The notes under the pieces were generated by a model that was given only the letters and a program-made list of their open reading frames with translations, was not told the origin of the DNA and ran no database searches. From Cristatella mucedo (lineage: Eukaryota > Bryozoa > Phylactolaemata > Cristatellidae), in the NCBI GenBank assembly GCA_009760855.2, contig WPIO01000008.1, positions 4,062,501 to 4,126,500 of the forward strand: 64,000 nt of DNA, written 5' to 3'. Shown piece by piece: positions 1 to 13,600 of the stretch. The translations under genes were made by a program, and so were the position numbers. How positions within the stretch are numbered: the stretch's first letter is position 1; each line of letters opens with the position of its first letter.

Positions 1-771
1 TCATCTTGGCGAGTAAGCAGTTGTGGGTGGAAGTATAAGTGGTGCTAAATTTTAGATTATGATGCAAGGGCTGTGTGGGCTTAGAAGAGTCCGTATTGCT
101 AGAGCGAAAGCATGGAGATTTCCGTTCCGTTCAAGTATACATGTATTTGTGCACACGTAAAAGTTGGCCTGCATCAGTGACCGATAAAATGGCACTAGGT
201 ATCGGTATGCTGGACACAGTCACGTCTGACAAAAGTATACTCCTCATGTTCTAGTAGGCTCGTACGAATGCTCCTAGAGCACTAATCGTGTGTGCTCGCA
301 TGCGTGTGTTAGTACGTGAGCACGCACGCACGACTGCGTGTGTGCTCCTCATGTGCAATCGTCGGCGTCCCAGTGGGGGCCACTCGTTTGAGGTCTCTAT
401 GAACTTGCCAACAACATGGGTTACGACCCTGAGGGGAATAGTGATGCCCTTTAACTTTTCACTTAGTCATTGCATCAATTGTACCGGCGATGATTTAATG
501 CGACCCTAGGCTGACCTCGATTTGCAAGCTTGAGCTGCCGTCGACATGGCGTGAAAACAGATTTTCCAACGTAAACTCTTTGCGTCATCCTCTGCGACCT
601 CTTCTCCAGAGAGGATGACCCAGGACAGGCGAGTGCAGATTCTTGGCTCTCTGCGTTCTCGGCATTCAGATTATCCTCGGCAGTCTACTTGCTGCTTCCA
701 GAAGCTCGGCAGGATTCCAAGCGCTCTACACGCTATACCGTATACAAAGTGTCGCTGATTTTTTCTATTTT
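1..771. other. Unassigned flanking DNA
   Basis: No exon, RNA gene or recognisable repeat could be supported here. A short open frame at 288-509 has no family resemblance and no splice context. The stretch is taken as intergenic or upstream DNA. Confidence 0.5.
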
Positions 772-947
772 AATTAGCTGAGTTAACAGCCTCGTTTATA
801 TAGCAGCAGAAATAGGTAGCCTTAACGGCTATCACCACCGTTTGCAGTGAACAATTAAGGACCGCTAGCTGCAGGACTCGAGCCCACGACCCGGGTAGTG
901 AAGAGCGAGCACCTTACCTTGCCTTCTCGGCGAAGACCCGGAGGCTA
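772..947 (-). repeat. tRNA-derived SINE, family A, full-length-like copy
   Basis: Read on the minus strand, the element starts with a tRNA-like head. The family consensus has the A-box-like string TAGCTCAGGAGG and the B-box GGTTCGAATCC; here the B-box appears inverted as ggactcgagccc near 873. A body follows with the conserved inverted stretch tatcaccaccgtttgcagtg, and the element ends in a stretch that reads agctgagttaacagcctc on the plus strand. At least eleven further copies lie in the window, in both orientations. Confidence 0.8.
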
Positions 948-1457
948 GCAGCTGATAAGCGCTTGGGGTAATGCAATGCCACACACTTCAGCAAAAAGCC
1001 TGCGGCACGGAACGAGGCACGGCGGTTTGCCTCCGTTTCGGCAATCGATGATGAACGTATCCACTCTCTTGTACTCCTGTTCAGTTTGCCCTTGACATCA
1101 GATGGCCTTGCTCTTCACCTAGTTTTTTTTTATAGCTGCTTGTCAATTTTTCTTCATCACATATTGAAAAATTCAGCACGACTGCAGCTGAACTAATGAT
1201 TTTTAGTCAGTTGCTGGAAAAGTTCTCGGCCTAAAGTTTATCCGGCTTTCTAATGTGTGTTAATTGGAATGAACCACTTTTTTAACGCACCAAGTGCCTG
1301 TCCTTATTTGCTTTACCTCGTTCAAAGGAGAGCGTGAGGAAACTCCAAGTAAGCGCGACAGGAGTGCGGCGGTCAAGCGACTTTAGCGATGCGTAGCGTC
1401 TGCTTCCATTATCTCGCTGTTTCCGAGGCGTCCTTAACTAGCAATCACGAACTCTGG

Positions 1458-1577
1458 AACCGAGGTCGTGGGTTCGAATCCTGCGGTGGCAATCTTGTAT
1501 TATCGCTGCAAGCGGTGGTTATAGCCTTTTAAGGCTTTTCTGACGCTATACAAAGAGGCAGTTAAATCAGCTGGTCC
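1458..1577 (+). repeat. tRNA-derived SINE, family A, head-truncated
   Basis: Plus-oriented copy with an intact B-box (gggttcgaatcctgc near 1471), the conserved body gcaagcggtggttatagcc and the family 3' end gttaaatcagctgg. It lies opposite in orientation to the copy at 772-947. Confidence 0.75.
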
Positions 1578-1739
1578 TATATTTAATGCAACAACAGAAA
1601 AAAGGCGTCTTATTCGGCTGAATGTACGCTAGTGAAATTTGCTTCGCTTGCGGTATATATTTAGTATCCAGAAAGAGACTAAATTCTCTTAAGGCCGTTA
1701 CTCAAATGTCGCATTACCATTATTTTAATCCAGCTCTCA

Positions 1740-2547
1740 ATGGAGCCCCAGCGAGCGTCTTGGCGCCGACAGCTATTCATGCTGGAATTCGCGCAGCGCA
1801 GAGCGAAATGTGACTCGCTGCCTCACACCGCCGGCCCAATCCGACAGCGGCTAGCCGCGTTTTTTTGGGGCACGTCATATTGGCCGCGTCGCACCACGCT
1901 TGTTCGCGCGGCGGACCGCATCGCATTCGCAGCCGCCGTAAGTTGTCACGACGTCGAGCTCAGTCGCGGTCACATGCGCGCAGGCTTTGAACAATATCCG
2001 CGCTTTAGCCTAAAACTCGCGACCTGCGCGTTTTACTGCCGCCAGGGAGCAGCTACCCCGAGACGCGAGAATGTCTTCCCGGCGGCAGCGACTGACGCGC
2101 CGCGGTTTTTCGCGATCTGCCGGTAGGTTGGCGACTCACGAGCAGCGGCAGCCGAGCGAACCGGGCCTCGCGTTAGGGAAAGCGAAAGAAGAGAAGAAGA
2201 GAGCTCTCACTCGCTGTACTGCGAGCGAGAGCCTTTTCTCGCCTCATCCACACCAGCTTTATAGCTGGGTCGTCCAAACGTCAGGCGAACGCGCTTTAGC
2301 GGCTTTAGCTCGGCGATAGAGCAGCACGCGCTGCGGTTGGTCGCCGTCTGGCCGGTCACCGGCCGGTTAGGGGCGGACCGTTCGCCGCGAGGCGGCGGCT
2401 CCGGCGTCACGTGGGACATCGACCGTGGGCGTGCCGGTGGCTCGGCTGCGTCCGCTGGTTTCGTAGGTGTGCCGGTGTAATATGTGGCCGCTCTACGCAA
2501 GCCTGCGCACGTAATCCTTATGTTCAGGCTGCCGCACTCGAGCGGCA
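1740..2547 (+). promoter_or_regulatory. GC-rich CpG island, putative BLTP3 promoter and 5' UTR
   Basis: The sequence changes sharply from A/T-rich flank to G+C- and CpG-rich DNA and runs straight into the BLTP3 start codon at 2548. An E-box palindrome CACGTG lies at 2408-2413. No clear TATA box sits at a defined distance, which fits a CpG-island promoter. The transcription start cannot be fixed from sequence. Several open frames here (for example 1740-2126 and the reverse 2207-2548) are typical GC-island artefacts without family resemblance. Confidence 0.6.
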
Positions 2548-2591
2548 ATGGCGTCGGTTATAAAAAACCAGCTTGTCAAGCACTTATCCAA
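2548..2591 (+). CDS. BLTP3: BLTP3 exon 1 (44 nt, start codon)
   Basis: Encodes [14 protein letters not shown] plus two bases of the next codon, then a donor gtaagt at 2592. Family N-termini read like M-A-G-I-I-K-K-Q-I-L-K-H-L-S-R. The two left-over bases join the first base of exon 2 to give Lys, followed directly by FAKNLSPDK, so both phase and protein match. The exon is too short to show up as an open frame, and it sits at the edge of the GC-rich island. Confidence 0.87.
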
Positions 2592-5334
2592 GTAAGTCGT
2601 TCGGTAGCCTGTCTAGCCGTCGCTTCGCGCCGCCGCTGGCGGACCGCCGAGCGTTCTATCTTCGCGGTTCGGCGCGTGGCTGCTGCGCGCTGCCCGACTC
2701 GCTAGATTGGAGGCGGCTCACTGTAAGGGCCTGCCTCGGCATCTAGGAAGCCGTTCACGTTTGACCAGCGTAGTCATGTAGGCACCTCGGAAACGCGATC
2801 AATACAGCGCATTTACCGAAGCTGGATTAGTTAGTATACGCTCCCTATTGGCTGCGAGCGATGCTTGTCATACTAGCCAGGAATTCAATTGAAAACCGTC
2901 GCACAGATTGCCAGCTCATAGTGACACTATGCACTGGTTTTACGAAATATCGCTTCTTGGGGAATGTTCTTCCTTTGTAATCATTCACGTCGTCGAACGC
3001 CAGTTCATCTGCTGATCCAGTCTCCCGCGAGCCTCGGGCGAGATCTGGTGGCCTCTTCCTTTTGGCGCTGCGCTAGCGCTCTACTGGCCGCATGTAGTCT
3101 CGTAGCCATCCTTTGTGTGTGGCTCGCAAACTCTCGAATATCCGATTTCCATCGGGACTTTTAGCGTGCCATATAATGCCAACATTTTGGATATGTATAT
3201 CTCGCTCTTCAGTCACAAATTCAACTCACTCTGAGCTCCTTAATGATTTGTGTTTGCCCATCCTACCGTTCCCAGTTTCTGCCAACTGTTCTTGTGAGTG
3301 GACCCACCATCCTCATCCCCTTCGAGGTAAAGGCTGCCCACACTGTACTGTGGTTGCTGTTGTGAAGTCGGATGAGCGTAAGTGTCACCCGAACGTTAGA
3401 TCTAACCCTCACGAATGATTCAGCTGGCATCACTCTCTTGCTGTCTGCCCGTAATCGAGGCGGGCTATTCCAGTTTGACTTGTCATTAGACGGGGTCGTT
3501 TCCTCCACTCACAAGTAGGCCCTACTTTCAGCCAATGAGCATCGCAAAATCAGAAACTGCTTAGACAAAGTAAGAGTACGACAGCAATACATGTTCATGC
3601 GTCTATGACATTGCGACTAGATTACTGAAATTATTTTTTTTAGGACTCCCGGCTAGTGCTATTAATCGTCTGCACTGGTCCGAAACTCGACACTTGTCTG
3701 GTCTATCGTCAAAGGCGTAGCTGCCACAGCAGACCACTTCTGTCAGAGCTTCAGTGGCTCTCTGTCAAGCCTCGAATCGATTTCAAGATTCTCAATCTAG
3801 CTTACATGTCATTTGCAGTGGCTTTCGCCAGCCTACCTATTCGACCTGATTGCTCCTCCAACATGCTGTCACATTACTTGCTACTCAGCATCTAGTAATC
3901 TCACCGACCTTCACACTTAATTGAAATCTTTTGGTGATCGAATGGTCAACTCATATGCACCAAAACTCTAACTCGCTTTCGGCAATGTTTGCTACCTCCC
4001 ATGACCTTGCATCTGTTGCAACTCAGCTGACGTGCAACTCAGACGTGCATCTGTTCTGGTCGGCTTTCCCTTCACTCCGGCAAACTTGTCTTTTTTGCTC
4101 TTACATATTTTGCATCTTTACCTGTGGATGATTTAGTGCATATTTATAATCCGACGTCTTAATTTATAAAAGTTTAGCAGATTTATTAGCCTTATTTGTA
4201 CAGGTACAGAGGAGTCCCAACAGCTGTCACCACCACTTGCTGTGGGCAATAAAGGATTTCTGCTGCAGGACTCGAACCCACGACCTGGGCCGTGAAGATT
4301 AAGCACCTTACCTCCTGAACAAAGACCCAGGGCAACTAACCGGGGGCCATGAGTGTGTCCATATTTGCTTTTGCATTCTGGCCTAAGCATTATACTTGCT
4401 TGCTTTTGCATGCTCGATACCGTGTGTTGTCACTCTCACTATGCCCGGGATATAGCTTTAATAATCATAATAGTACATGTGTATAGCACACTCAGAGAAC
4501 TTAATCTCTTTCTAGACACTTTGCATATGCTGTAAAGGAAGCATTATCGATTGGTTAGTGGCAACATGCATAATGTCAACAAGCATAACGTGCTTAGAGG
4601 TGACATAGGAGTGTCAACTTGTAAAATATGCCTAGGATATCTATTCTTGTGGAACGAGCTGTAAAGCGCCTGGATAGTGACTGAGTTCTCTTAGGGTGCT
4701 ATACATACGACCAGTTAGTGTTATTGGTGTTATTATAGTAAATTTGATTCGTCAGGCTTCAACCTATTTCCTGGTGGGCCGAAGCTTGGCACCCGGCTTG
4801 CAAGTTAAGGCTGCTGTGATCGAGCCTCCTGAGGTGACAGCAGCAGCAGCACTAGTAGCTGGTTCACTTATTTGTGGTCTTCTGTGCCGAAAAATCACAT
4901 TTGGCTGACGGTCAGGGTATGACAGGTGCAGGTACGGTACCCAGCTATGCTAAAAGGCAGTTTACTCGTTTGCAGCTGCATTGCCATTCAATTCGTGCAG
5001 CCCTCTGGGCTGCATGCATTCACTGCCAGCTGCATTGCTGCTCGGCGTTTCCTTTAACGTGCCCAGTGCAGCTTGAGAGAAAACGCATACACCGTTAGCT
5101 CCATTGGCAGACTGCTGATGGCATGCCTGCATGGCTTCTGTTAGCCGCCCAGCTTGCAGATCGCTGCTCTCTCCCTTTGTTAGTCAAGCCGACTTCCTTC
5201 TTTTCTATCTTTTATCAACAACTGGTAGTCAAGCCTAGTGGTTGCCTGACTTTAGCAAAAGGAGTTTGGGGGAGGGAGGGGATTGGGGTCGATCGTCCTA
5301 TGCTCTCTCTCTCCCTTCTCTCTCTCCCTCTCTC

Positions 5335-5368
<34 letters not shown>

Positions 5369-8300
5369 CTCTCCTCTTCTCTCACTCTCTCTCCCCTCTT
5401 TCTCTCTCTCTCTCTCTCTCTCCTGTTTAAGACTAGAGAGTCTATTGGTCGGCTTGGCCACGCCTCTTCGGTCTGGCTAGGATTGGTGCTTCCGGCAAGG
5501 TAAAGGCCTTGCCTCTAGGCTGTCGTGGCTGCATCCCTGTACGGTCATTGTCTCAGAGTGGTGGGTTTAATGGCTTACCGGGTTTGTGGCATGAGCCATA
5601 CAGCAGGCCCAGTTTCTTTGAGCTGGAATATTTTTTTTCAAATTAGCAGATTGGTTTGCTTCTGGATTTAAGGCTATCTCGTTTGCTTTTAGGAATTTTT
5701 GTAACTGTGCTGTATGCCCAAGCTGCATCTGCCCCCCTGCTCAGCCAACGTACGTTCGAATGACGTCAGCAAAAATGTGCTGGCTTGGGGTCTCTTTCGC
5801 ATCGCCCCCCCCCCCCGTGTTGGCAGCAGAGACTGCTCAATGCTGGTCCTTGGCTAGGAACCGGGGAGTTTTCTCTCGAATTGAATCTCTGAGGATTTGC
5901 CATTTTCAATTGACGGAATTTTGGAAAAATATAGCAATGTACTGCTGTCTACCTCCTAGTGCCGGCGATAAGTTGATTAGCACCGGTACAGCAGCTACCA
6001 CCGACTACAGAGTAGAAGCAACTGGCCTGGCAATAAGCGACTTCCATTGTAGCAGCTTCCTGATGCAGATGGATGCCGGTAGAACATTCCATTAGAACGT
6101 CACAACCCTACCGGTGGTGAAATACTGCTAGCCTGCTGCTGCATCAAATTTAAGCGAGTTTCCTGCCACGACCCGTTCCAGTGTCTTTGATAGGAATGAT
6201 AGAAGGGAGACTGGGCTGTAGTTGCTCAAACTCTCTCGGTCTAGTGTTGCTTTCTTGAGAAGTGGCCTGACCAAAACTTTTTTGAAAGTTGCTGGGACTC
6301 GACCTAAGGCTAATGACAATAATAATAATAATAATGCACTTCATAAAGTGCCCACGGAGAACTCAATCTCTTTCTAGACACTTACATATGCTGCAAAGGG
6401 AAATGCAATTGAATGGTGAGTACTATCATGCTTGATAAACAAACAGCATGAATAACATGGCTAGGGGTGACATGCACAGGGTCAGCATGCAAATGTGGTT
6501 AGTGGCAGCATGCACAGTGTCAGCATGCATAAATAAATAAAATAAATAAATCCTAGCTGATTAAACAGCCTCTTTTTGTATAGCGACAGAAGAGCCTTTT
6601 ATGGCTATCACCACCGCTTGCAGTGGCGGTAAAGAATCGCCCACACGAAGGACGAATCACAGGGACCACTAAATGCTGTCCTAAATAGGTGTTTTTAAGT
6701 TCTTTTTAAATTTGGTCAAGTCAGGGGATGTTCTGACGCAAGTCGGGAGGGAGTTCCAGGCTATGGGAGCATACGAACTAAATGCACGGTCTCCAAAGGA
6801 TTTGAGGTTTGTACGAGGTATTGGTAGACTGTTGGACTCCAAAAAGCGGGTGGTACGATGCTTGGCCTGGTGGGGGAGTACATCTGAGAGATAGACTGGG
6901 GCCAAAGAATGAAGTGACCTAAAGGTGAGCGACAAAACCTTAAAAGTCAATCCGTTGCTTGACTGGTAGCCAGTGCAGGTCGGCGAGAAGTGGAGTTATG
7001 TGGCAACTGCGACGCTCACGACAGACAAGCCTAGCTGCAGAGTTTTGCACCAGCTGCAATCCCCTGATCGCACATGCTGGTAGGCCAGTAAGCAGTGAGT
7101 TGCAGAAGTCGAGACGGGATGTCACGAATGCATGGGCCAATTTGGACGTGGTATCCTTATCTAAACAAGCCCGAATTTTAGCAATGTTATGTAGCTGAAA
7201 GTAGGCAGATTTGACTGTGGAGCTGATGTGGTCGTCTAACAAGAGGTCTCTTTGGAACATGACACCTAGATTTCGAGCTGATCCAACAGGAGATATGCTG
7301 GTAGAGCCAATTTTGAGAGGCAGCCTTTTCAATTTCCGAATCACACTGGGTTTGCCCATAACTAGTAAGTTAGTTTTATCATCTAATCATAATGACATAA
7401 TAATGATGTTAGTTATGCATGGAAGTAGAAGGTATATCTGCGGCTGAGTGATTTGCCGAGTTCTCGGCATATTTTTGGCATTCAGGAGAACTGGTTAGTG
7501 CTAGCATTTGGGACTCGAAGGGTGCAAGCTTCGGTGAGTACCGAGGCTGCAGAAAACTCGAACTAGAAATTGTTCAGCTTCAATCCAGGAATTGAACCAA
7601 GCAGCGCTGATTTACTTATGATCCCTAAAGCCGAGGCGTTTTTTAATAGTTCGAGCAGGATAAAGGCCCACCTAACCCGAGATCGTCAGCTGTTTTCGAC
7701 GAGCCGACCGTTTCCGGTCTGTTGCAGTTGAGTGGCTAAAGGTGACTGCTTCTAGCTGGTTTGCATTTTTCGTACAGGAGCTCACGTAACAGTGATGCCG
7801 GATTATTGAAAACTTGGAAAAAACGCTTTGAGGGAATGCTCTGATGCAACGGAGTTCAAACTCATTCTGCAGACATGCATAGAAAGGAGAGTTAATGCTA
7901 ATAATGCAATTAGAATACATTTGTGTAGCACCCTCGCAGAGCCTAATCTCTGTCTAGGCACTTGGCATAGAGCTGCGACATGCTACTGAAGCTGGAGTCT
8001 TCAGGTCAGTCCTCTGGCTCATCAAATTACTAACTAGCTGAATGACCTGCAGTTTGATATCGATGCAGTCGCTGATATCGACGGGGTAAGACGATTCGAT
8101 TAGCTAGTCCGAGGTAAGTTGCTGGAATATTGAAATGTTGTCAGGAGAGCCCGCATCGAGTCTATTTTCAGACTGCACGCTGAGAGTCAAATAAAAGACT
8201 TGCAAGGCTACTGCAGCCCATCTGGCAGTGCCCCATTCTAGGACTGTTCTCATTTGATTGGTCCGTGGCAATTGCTGATGCAGCCGAAAGGAAATGGTGG

Positions 8301-10618
8301 GCAGAGCCAAAGCCAGAGCAAAGCCAGTGCTAGTAGTGGTGGCCAGAGTGTCATCGAACGTCAGCCTGTGAGGCTGACGTTTTTGATTAGTTGAGATTAG
8401 TGAAGATTTCTGAGCTGCTCGATACTGCTGCTGCTGCTGCTGCTCCCAGGTTGCCAGCATTCTTGTGTTGGAGCTGTGTGGCAGCAATGCTGGGTGCGCA
8501 CGATTGCATTCTATGTGCAATCCTTATTAGCTGATATGAATTCAAGTGGGCTAAACCCTGAGAACGATTGTTCGAAGACATGGGAATTTTTTCGGACTTC
8601 TGTGCTCAGATTTCATGCTGATTGTATCTTCTCTTTACACGAATTCCACGTGGCCATGCCTGTACATCAGCTGCCTGTCTGTGGTCGTATCTTGTCTTTG
8701 CCCAACGGTTACTATTCTGCATATGAATAGTCTTTCTGGCTTGTATCTTGCAGCAGCTTCCAGGCTGCCTATTGATCGTTAGTCAGACACTGGCTTTGCA
8801 TAGTAATAAGAATAGTAATAGTTCGCTTGTAAAGCGCCCTAAGAGAACGTAATCTCTATCCAAGCGCAATTTAATTAGTACCCTGGACAACTCGCTGCAA
8901 GAGAATCAGTACCCAAGAGTAAGTGACATGCAAGGTATCAAGCATGCAGCAGCAAACAAATAACACATGCTTAGGTCAGTCTGCTAAAGCAAGCATGACT
9001 ACTCTCACAGCCACCGGTTAGTAAGACCTCTGGCTAATAACATGCACTGAATCATGCACATATGTAGGCATGCTAAGCACACGTCGGAGCAAAAAAGAAG
9101 ACAAGTTCACCACCGGAGCGTAGGGGAAGCTGACCGAAACAGATGCATCTGTAGCTAGGACCAGTGCTAGTGTCGACTCTCTGATGCTGCGCTACAATGC
9201 GCTGCTGCAACCTTCACTCCAGTGCTGGCGCCGGCCATTTTGGCTTCCCTTGTGGTGCTTAGTGACCGGCAGGCATAGATGGGTCCCGAGTGAAGTGGCA
9301 GCTGATGACTCGATATCGGCTCTTAGGTCAGGGTGAGTGGTGGCTGAGAGAACATCCGTAAGCAACTTGAGGTAGGCTGCTGGATCTGAGTGCCAGCGAG
9401 CGATGTGGCCAGGGTATCGCGAGTGCCTGTGTCTACTAGTGGCACCGGCTGGGATGAGCGTCATACACGGCTGCCAGGCATCGATGTCTGAGAGGCACTG
9501 CCTTCCGGCAGGCACTTAAATCCTTCTCTCCTCAATGGTCATGCCTCCAGCAGGCATCGAACTCCTGCAGGCAACGAATCCATTTCCCTAACGTGAAATT
9601 CGTTTGCTGGAAACCGATTGCTACAGCTTGGGGGCCAGCGAAGCTGTCAAGATTGCTGCCTCGTGGCACATGAAAAAATCCAAAGCAATTTGCTGCTATA
9701 TATATATATATAATATTGGTGCTAGTCTGTGTGGTGATGCCCTTCATAAAGAAGAGTACTGTCATGGCTCCCAGCCCTGTGAGCATGTCTCGTGTCTGAC
9801 CATGACCTTTATTGACTGCGCAGGTAAGCCTCGTGGATGGCTTTCGATACCCAATCGCTTACTAACAGCATTCATTTAGCGTGCAGTCAAAAAATCGAGA
9901 AGCGTGGCTTAATGAGAAAAGCAGTTGAGGAGATTATTAGGAAAGAAATTCCAGCACGGAACAGCTCGAGCATATGCCAGAATGGGCAAGCGTGCAAGTG
10001 GACAGCCATCGTGTTGCACCAGAATTAGTACTATGAGAGCAGATATAGCATTGCAGTGGTCCATTTGCCACGAGTGAGCCAGGCCTCGGAGCTCCGGTGA
10101 TCAGCTGCTGCTTGCTCATACACTGGTGTGACCAGGGTGTCTGATAATGCTGCAGATGGTCAGTGGATATCTAAATCTTGCTCATGTTGCATCTCCTGTT
10201 TCCCAGCGAATTGATCTTGGTGCAGGACGACCACTCTAAAGGACTTTTCTCCATTAATTGCTCCGTGATATGGCAAAATGGTGTTAGCTGAAGGTGAACT
10301 AGGTTCATACACATGTTATATATGTATATATGTTTATTTATTTATTATAAATGCTGGGTCTGCCTCCTCAACTATGTCATCACACCGATGCCTTGCTTCC
10401 GGCGCTTGCTATCCGAGCTGCCGCCGGTGCCGTGGTCCGGCTCAGTCTGCTAGCACCGCTGTGCATAAGTCAGGCTCATGCCTCGTCTCTCAACCAGAGC
10501 TACCATGTGACAGCACCTGTACCGTTGTGGCATGGTGTGTGTCTGTGTGTGTGTGTGTGTGCCATGTGTGTGTGTGTGCCATGTGTGTGTGTGTGTGTGT
10601 GCCATGTGTGTGCCATGT

Positions 10619-10663
<45 letters not shown>

Positions 10664-13600
10664 TGTTGTGTGTGTGTGTGTGTGTGTGTGTGTGCACGAG
10701 GGCGTGTGCGTGCGTGTCTGGTAGCTTGCCGTCGACAGGTCGAGCAGTGCCCGTGGCACCACCTGCCGCCCGCGTACGGTGCCGAGACCATTGATGCAGC
10801 AGCCACCACTTGTGCATTTCACTCTCTTTGTCGCCGCTCACAGGTTTGCAAAGAACCTGTCGCCGGACAAGATCCAGCTGAGCACGCTGAAGGGCGAGGG
10901 CGAGCTGAAGGGCCTGGAGCTCAACGAGGATGTGCTCATGGAAATTCTGGAGCTGCCCACCTGGCTGCGCCTGCGGCGTGCCGTCTGCAATCGTGTCAAC
11001 ATTAAGGTACGTGCCAGCTTCCGCCGCTGCCATCTTGGCTGCGAGTGCGTCTGTGGCTGAGGTCGTTGTCTGTGCACTGAAGCTCCTCCTCCTCCTCCTC
11101 CTCCTCCTCCTCCTCCTCCTCCTCCTCCTCCTCCTCCTCTCATTTCTTGCTCGGCGCATACCGACGAGCGATCCCAGGACGCGACCATTCATTTGCAAAG
11201 CAGACCCACTGGACAGAAGACGATTCTAATTCCGTTTTATCGACAGCCGAAAGCAAGTTCGCAATATTTGGTAAAGGAAAGCGGCACATTGCGGATAGCT
11301 GAAGGAAAGATGAGGCATGAGGGCATGAATGCCTTCAACCTACAGTGCAGTTAGGCAACAAATTGTTGATGGCCTGGATCTGCTTTGTCTCGAAAGATGT
11401 TGAGCTCGGCATCATATCTAAGGTACTATTGACCAACCCATATACCGTCTGGTGGTCAATGAAGTTGGATTGCAAGGCGAAGACATGTGCCTTTTTGGCG
11501 GATACGGTGTATGATGATGCAGTGGCCCAGCCAGTTGCCGGATCTGAACATCATAGAATATTGATGAGACCGATAGCGGCAGGTGGCTGAGGCAGTGTGT
11601 TCGGCCTGCACCAACAACCGACCGTTTCACTAAAATTCAGGCTCTGGAATGCTGTGGCGGCAGAGACAATGAGCACGCTTGTGGCTGTATGCCTGAAGGG
11701 CAGATGAGGCTGGTCATAAAGAATTCGGTAGTAATGTTATGTATCTCCGTCTGTAACTCCACAAAGTCATTAAGACCATGTGGGTGTTACGCAGGAGAGT
11801 TTTGTATAGCACACTCACAACCTGAGCGGCTTTTGGTACACATTCGGTAGCCAACAGACTTTGTCTCACGCAACAAAGAGAAAGTGGGAAGCATAGCAGA
11901 GTCAGGAGAGCAGTTGAGGTAGTGAGTAGCATAGAAGTAGCAGCTCAGGACCGCTGAAAAGGATGTGCCATAGTCGGCAGTAGGAGGGTAGTTGTCGTTG
12001 TGTAAGAATTGTGGAAGCGAGTTCCACAGTCTAGGACCTGCAGAGCTAAAGCTTCTTTCGCCAACTGTCTTTAAGCGGAGGAATGGGACAGCTAATTTAT
12101 TGTCCACACAGGACCTGAGGGCACGAAGAGGCTGAAACTGATGCAGCAGTTCAGCTAGCTACAAAGGAGCCAAGCCGTGGTGGGCCTTGTGGGTCAGCGT
12201 AAGAACTTTGCTCTGTATCCTTTGTAGTGTGGCGTCATGCTAGATGCATGCATATCAACAACAGACGTCTGTTTGTGGATTGCGAATGAATGTTCTCTTC
12301 TCGAATGCTGCGCAAACTTGAGTATGCCTGACATTGTAGGAAAACCTCTTATTAGGCAAACTTAGTGTGTGTCATTTGTCAATCGTAAAGCGCTCTAGCT
12401 GAAGCCATATTGAAAGGACTTTTTGCCACTGAGTATAGCTGCGTGTACAATAAACAATAGCTGTGCATTTGCTTTACTGGGTATTGACGCAAGCGAGGCG
12501 GAAGTCGGGCCGGGCTTGAGCATGCCTGTCAGACTTTCGAGCGTAGCACCGAGCTCACAACACAACACGTCAGCAGCACTCTCTCACCTCTGCCCGGCGG
12601 TCTTACGCTGCCCTCTCTCGGTGCTCTTGTTTTCAGATCCAGTTCAGCAAGCTGAAGTCGCAGCCACTGCGCCTGGTGAGAGCCGCTGGCGCCATGCCTG
12701 TCGGAAGAGCTCCTGCTCTCCCGACAGGCCGCACAAACGCCTAAGCAGCTTCTGCCGCTTTCTCAGTCACGCCATTGCCTCAGCGTGTAGCCACTGTGCC
12801 GGCAGCGCCGGTGGCAGAGCAGGGTTGCAGAGCATGCAGCCGACGGCTGTGCCGGCAGCAGTGGTGCTCTGCTCAGGGCCGAACGACGCCGCTCGTAGTC
12901 GTCGTCCATGTCTTCAAGTGTGGCGGCTCTACTTTCAGTACCTCGATGAAGTGCTCGTCGACATGGAAACGTGCGACGAGCTTCGGCAGCCGGGGAGCGC
13001 CGGCGGTCTGCCTAGCTACAGGTGCTGGCCGTGCGTGCGGCCGAGTCGGGCGCGGCTTCTCTCTCCTCTCCTCTCCCTCGCCCCGTCGTCCAGCCGTGGC
13101 CTGGCTTGCGCATGAGCTGTTGTCGACTCGCCAGAGCTGCTGCCGCACGCTCGGAATGCTGGGATGCTCACGGATATCCTGGGTGGAGAAAGTAGATGGC
13201 TGCTAGCCGATCGATATCCTTGGCAAGGATGCTACTGATCCTAGCATTTGTGACGTCGTGTCTGGACTGCTGTGGCAAGCATGAGGGCCTTTCCCCTCCA
13301 GCTCCCGTGCAGTGAGATGCTAACGGTTTTCTCAGCAGCTAGGCTTGTCGGTAGTGACCGATGCAATTGCAGCATTGTACGTGAAGCTGCTTAACGTAGT
13401 AGGAAGTAAGTAGTGAAGCAGGCAGCAGTGAAGAAAGATTGGATATTGTGATTCGTCCTTGATGTGCTTATGCGTGCTGACACTGTGCAGGCTGCCACTA
13501 ACCACATCTGCATGCTGACCCTGTGCATGTCACCCCTAACCATGTTATTCATGTTGTTTGTTTATCAAGCATGATAGTACTCACCATTCAATTGCATTTC

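Noticed and set aside
5242-5503. Overlapping Ser/Leu- and Arg/Glu-rich open frames
   Set aside because: They are translations of the (TC)n run in different registers; the same happens at 17440-17516, 27739-27819, 59473-59612 and 61746-61851.
10278-11198. Cys/Val-rich and Thr/His-rich frames, including a 232-codon minus frame
   Set aside because: They come from the (TG)n and (CTC)n repeats and from the antisense of BLTP3 exon 2.
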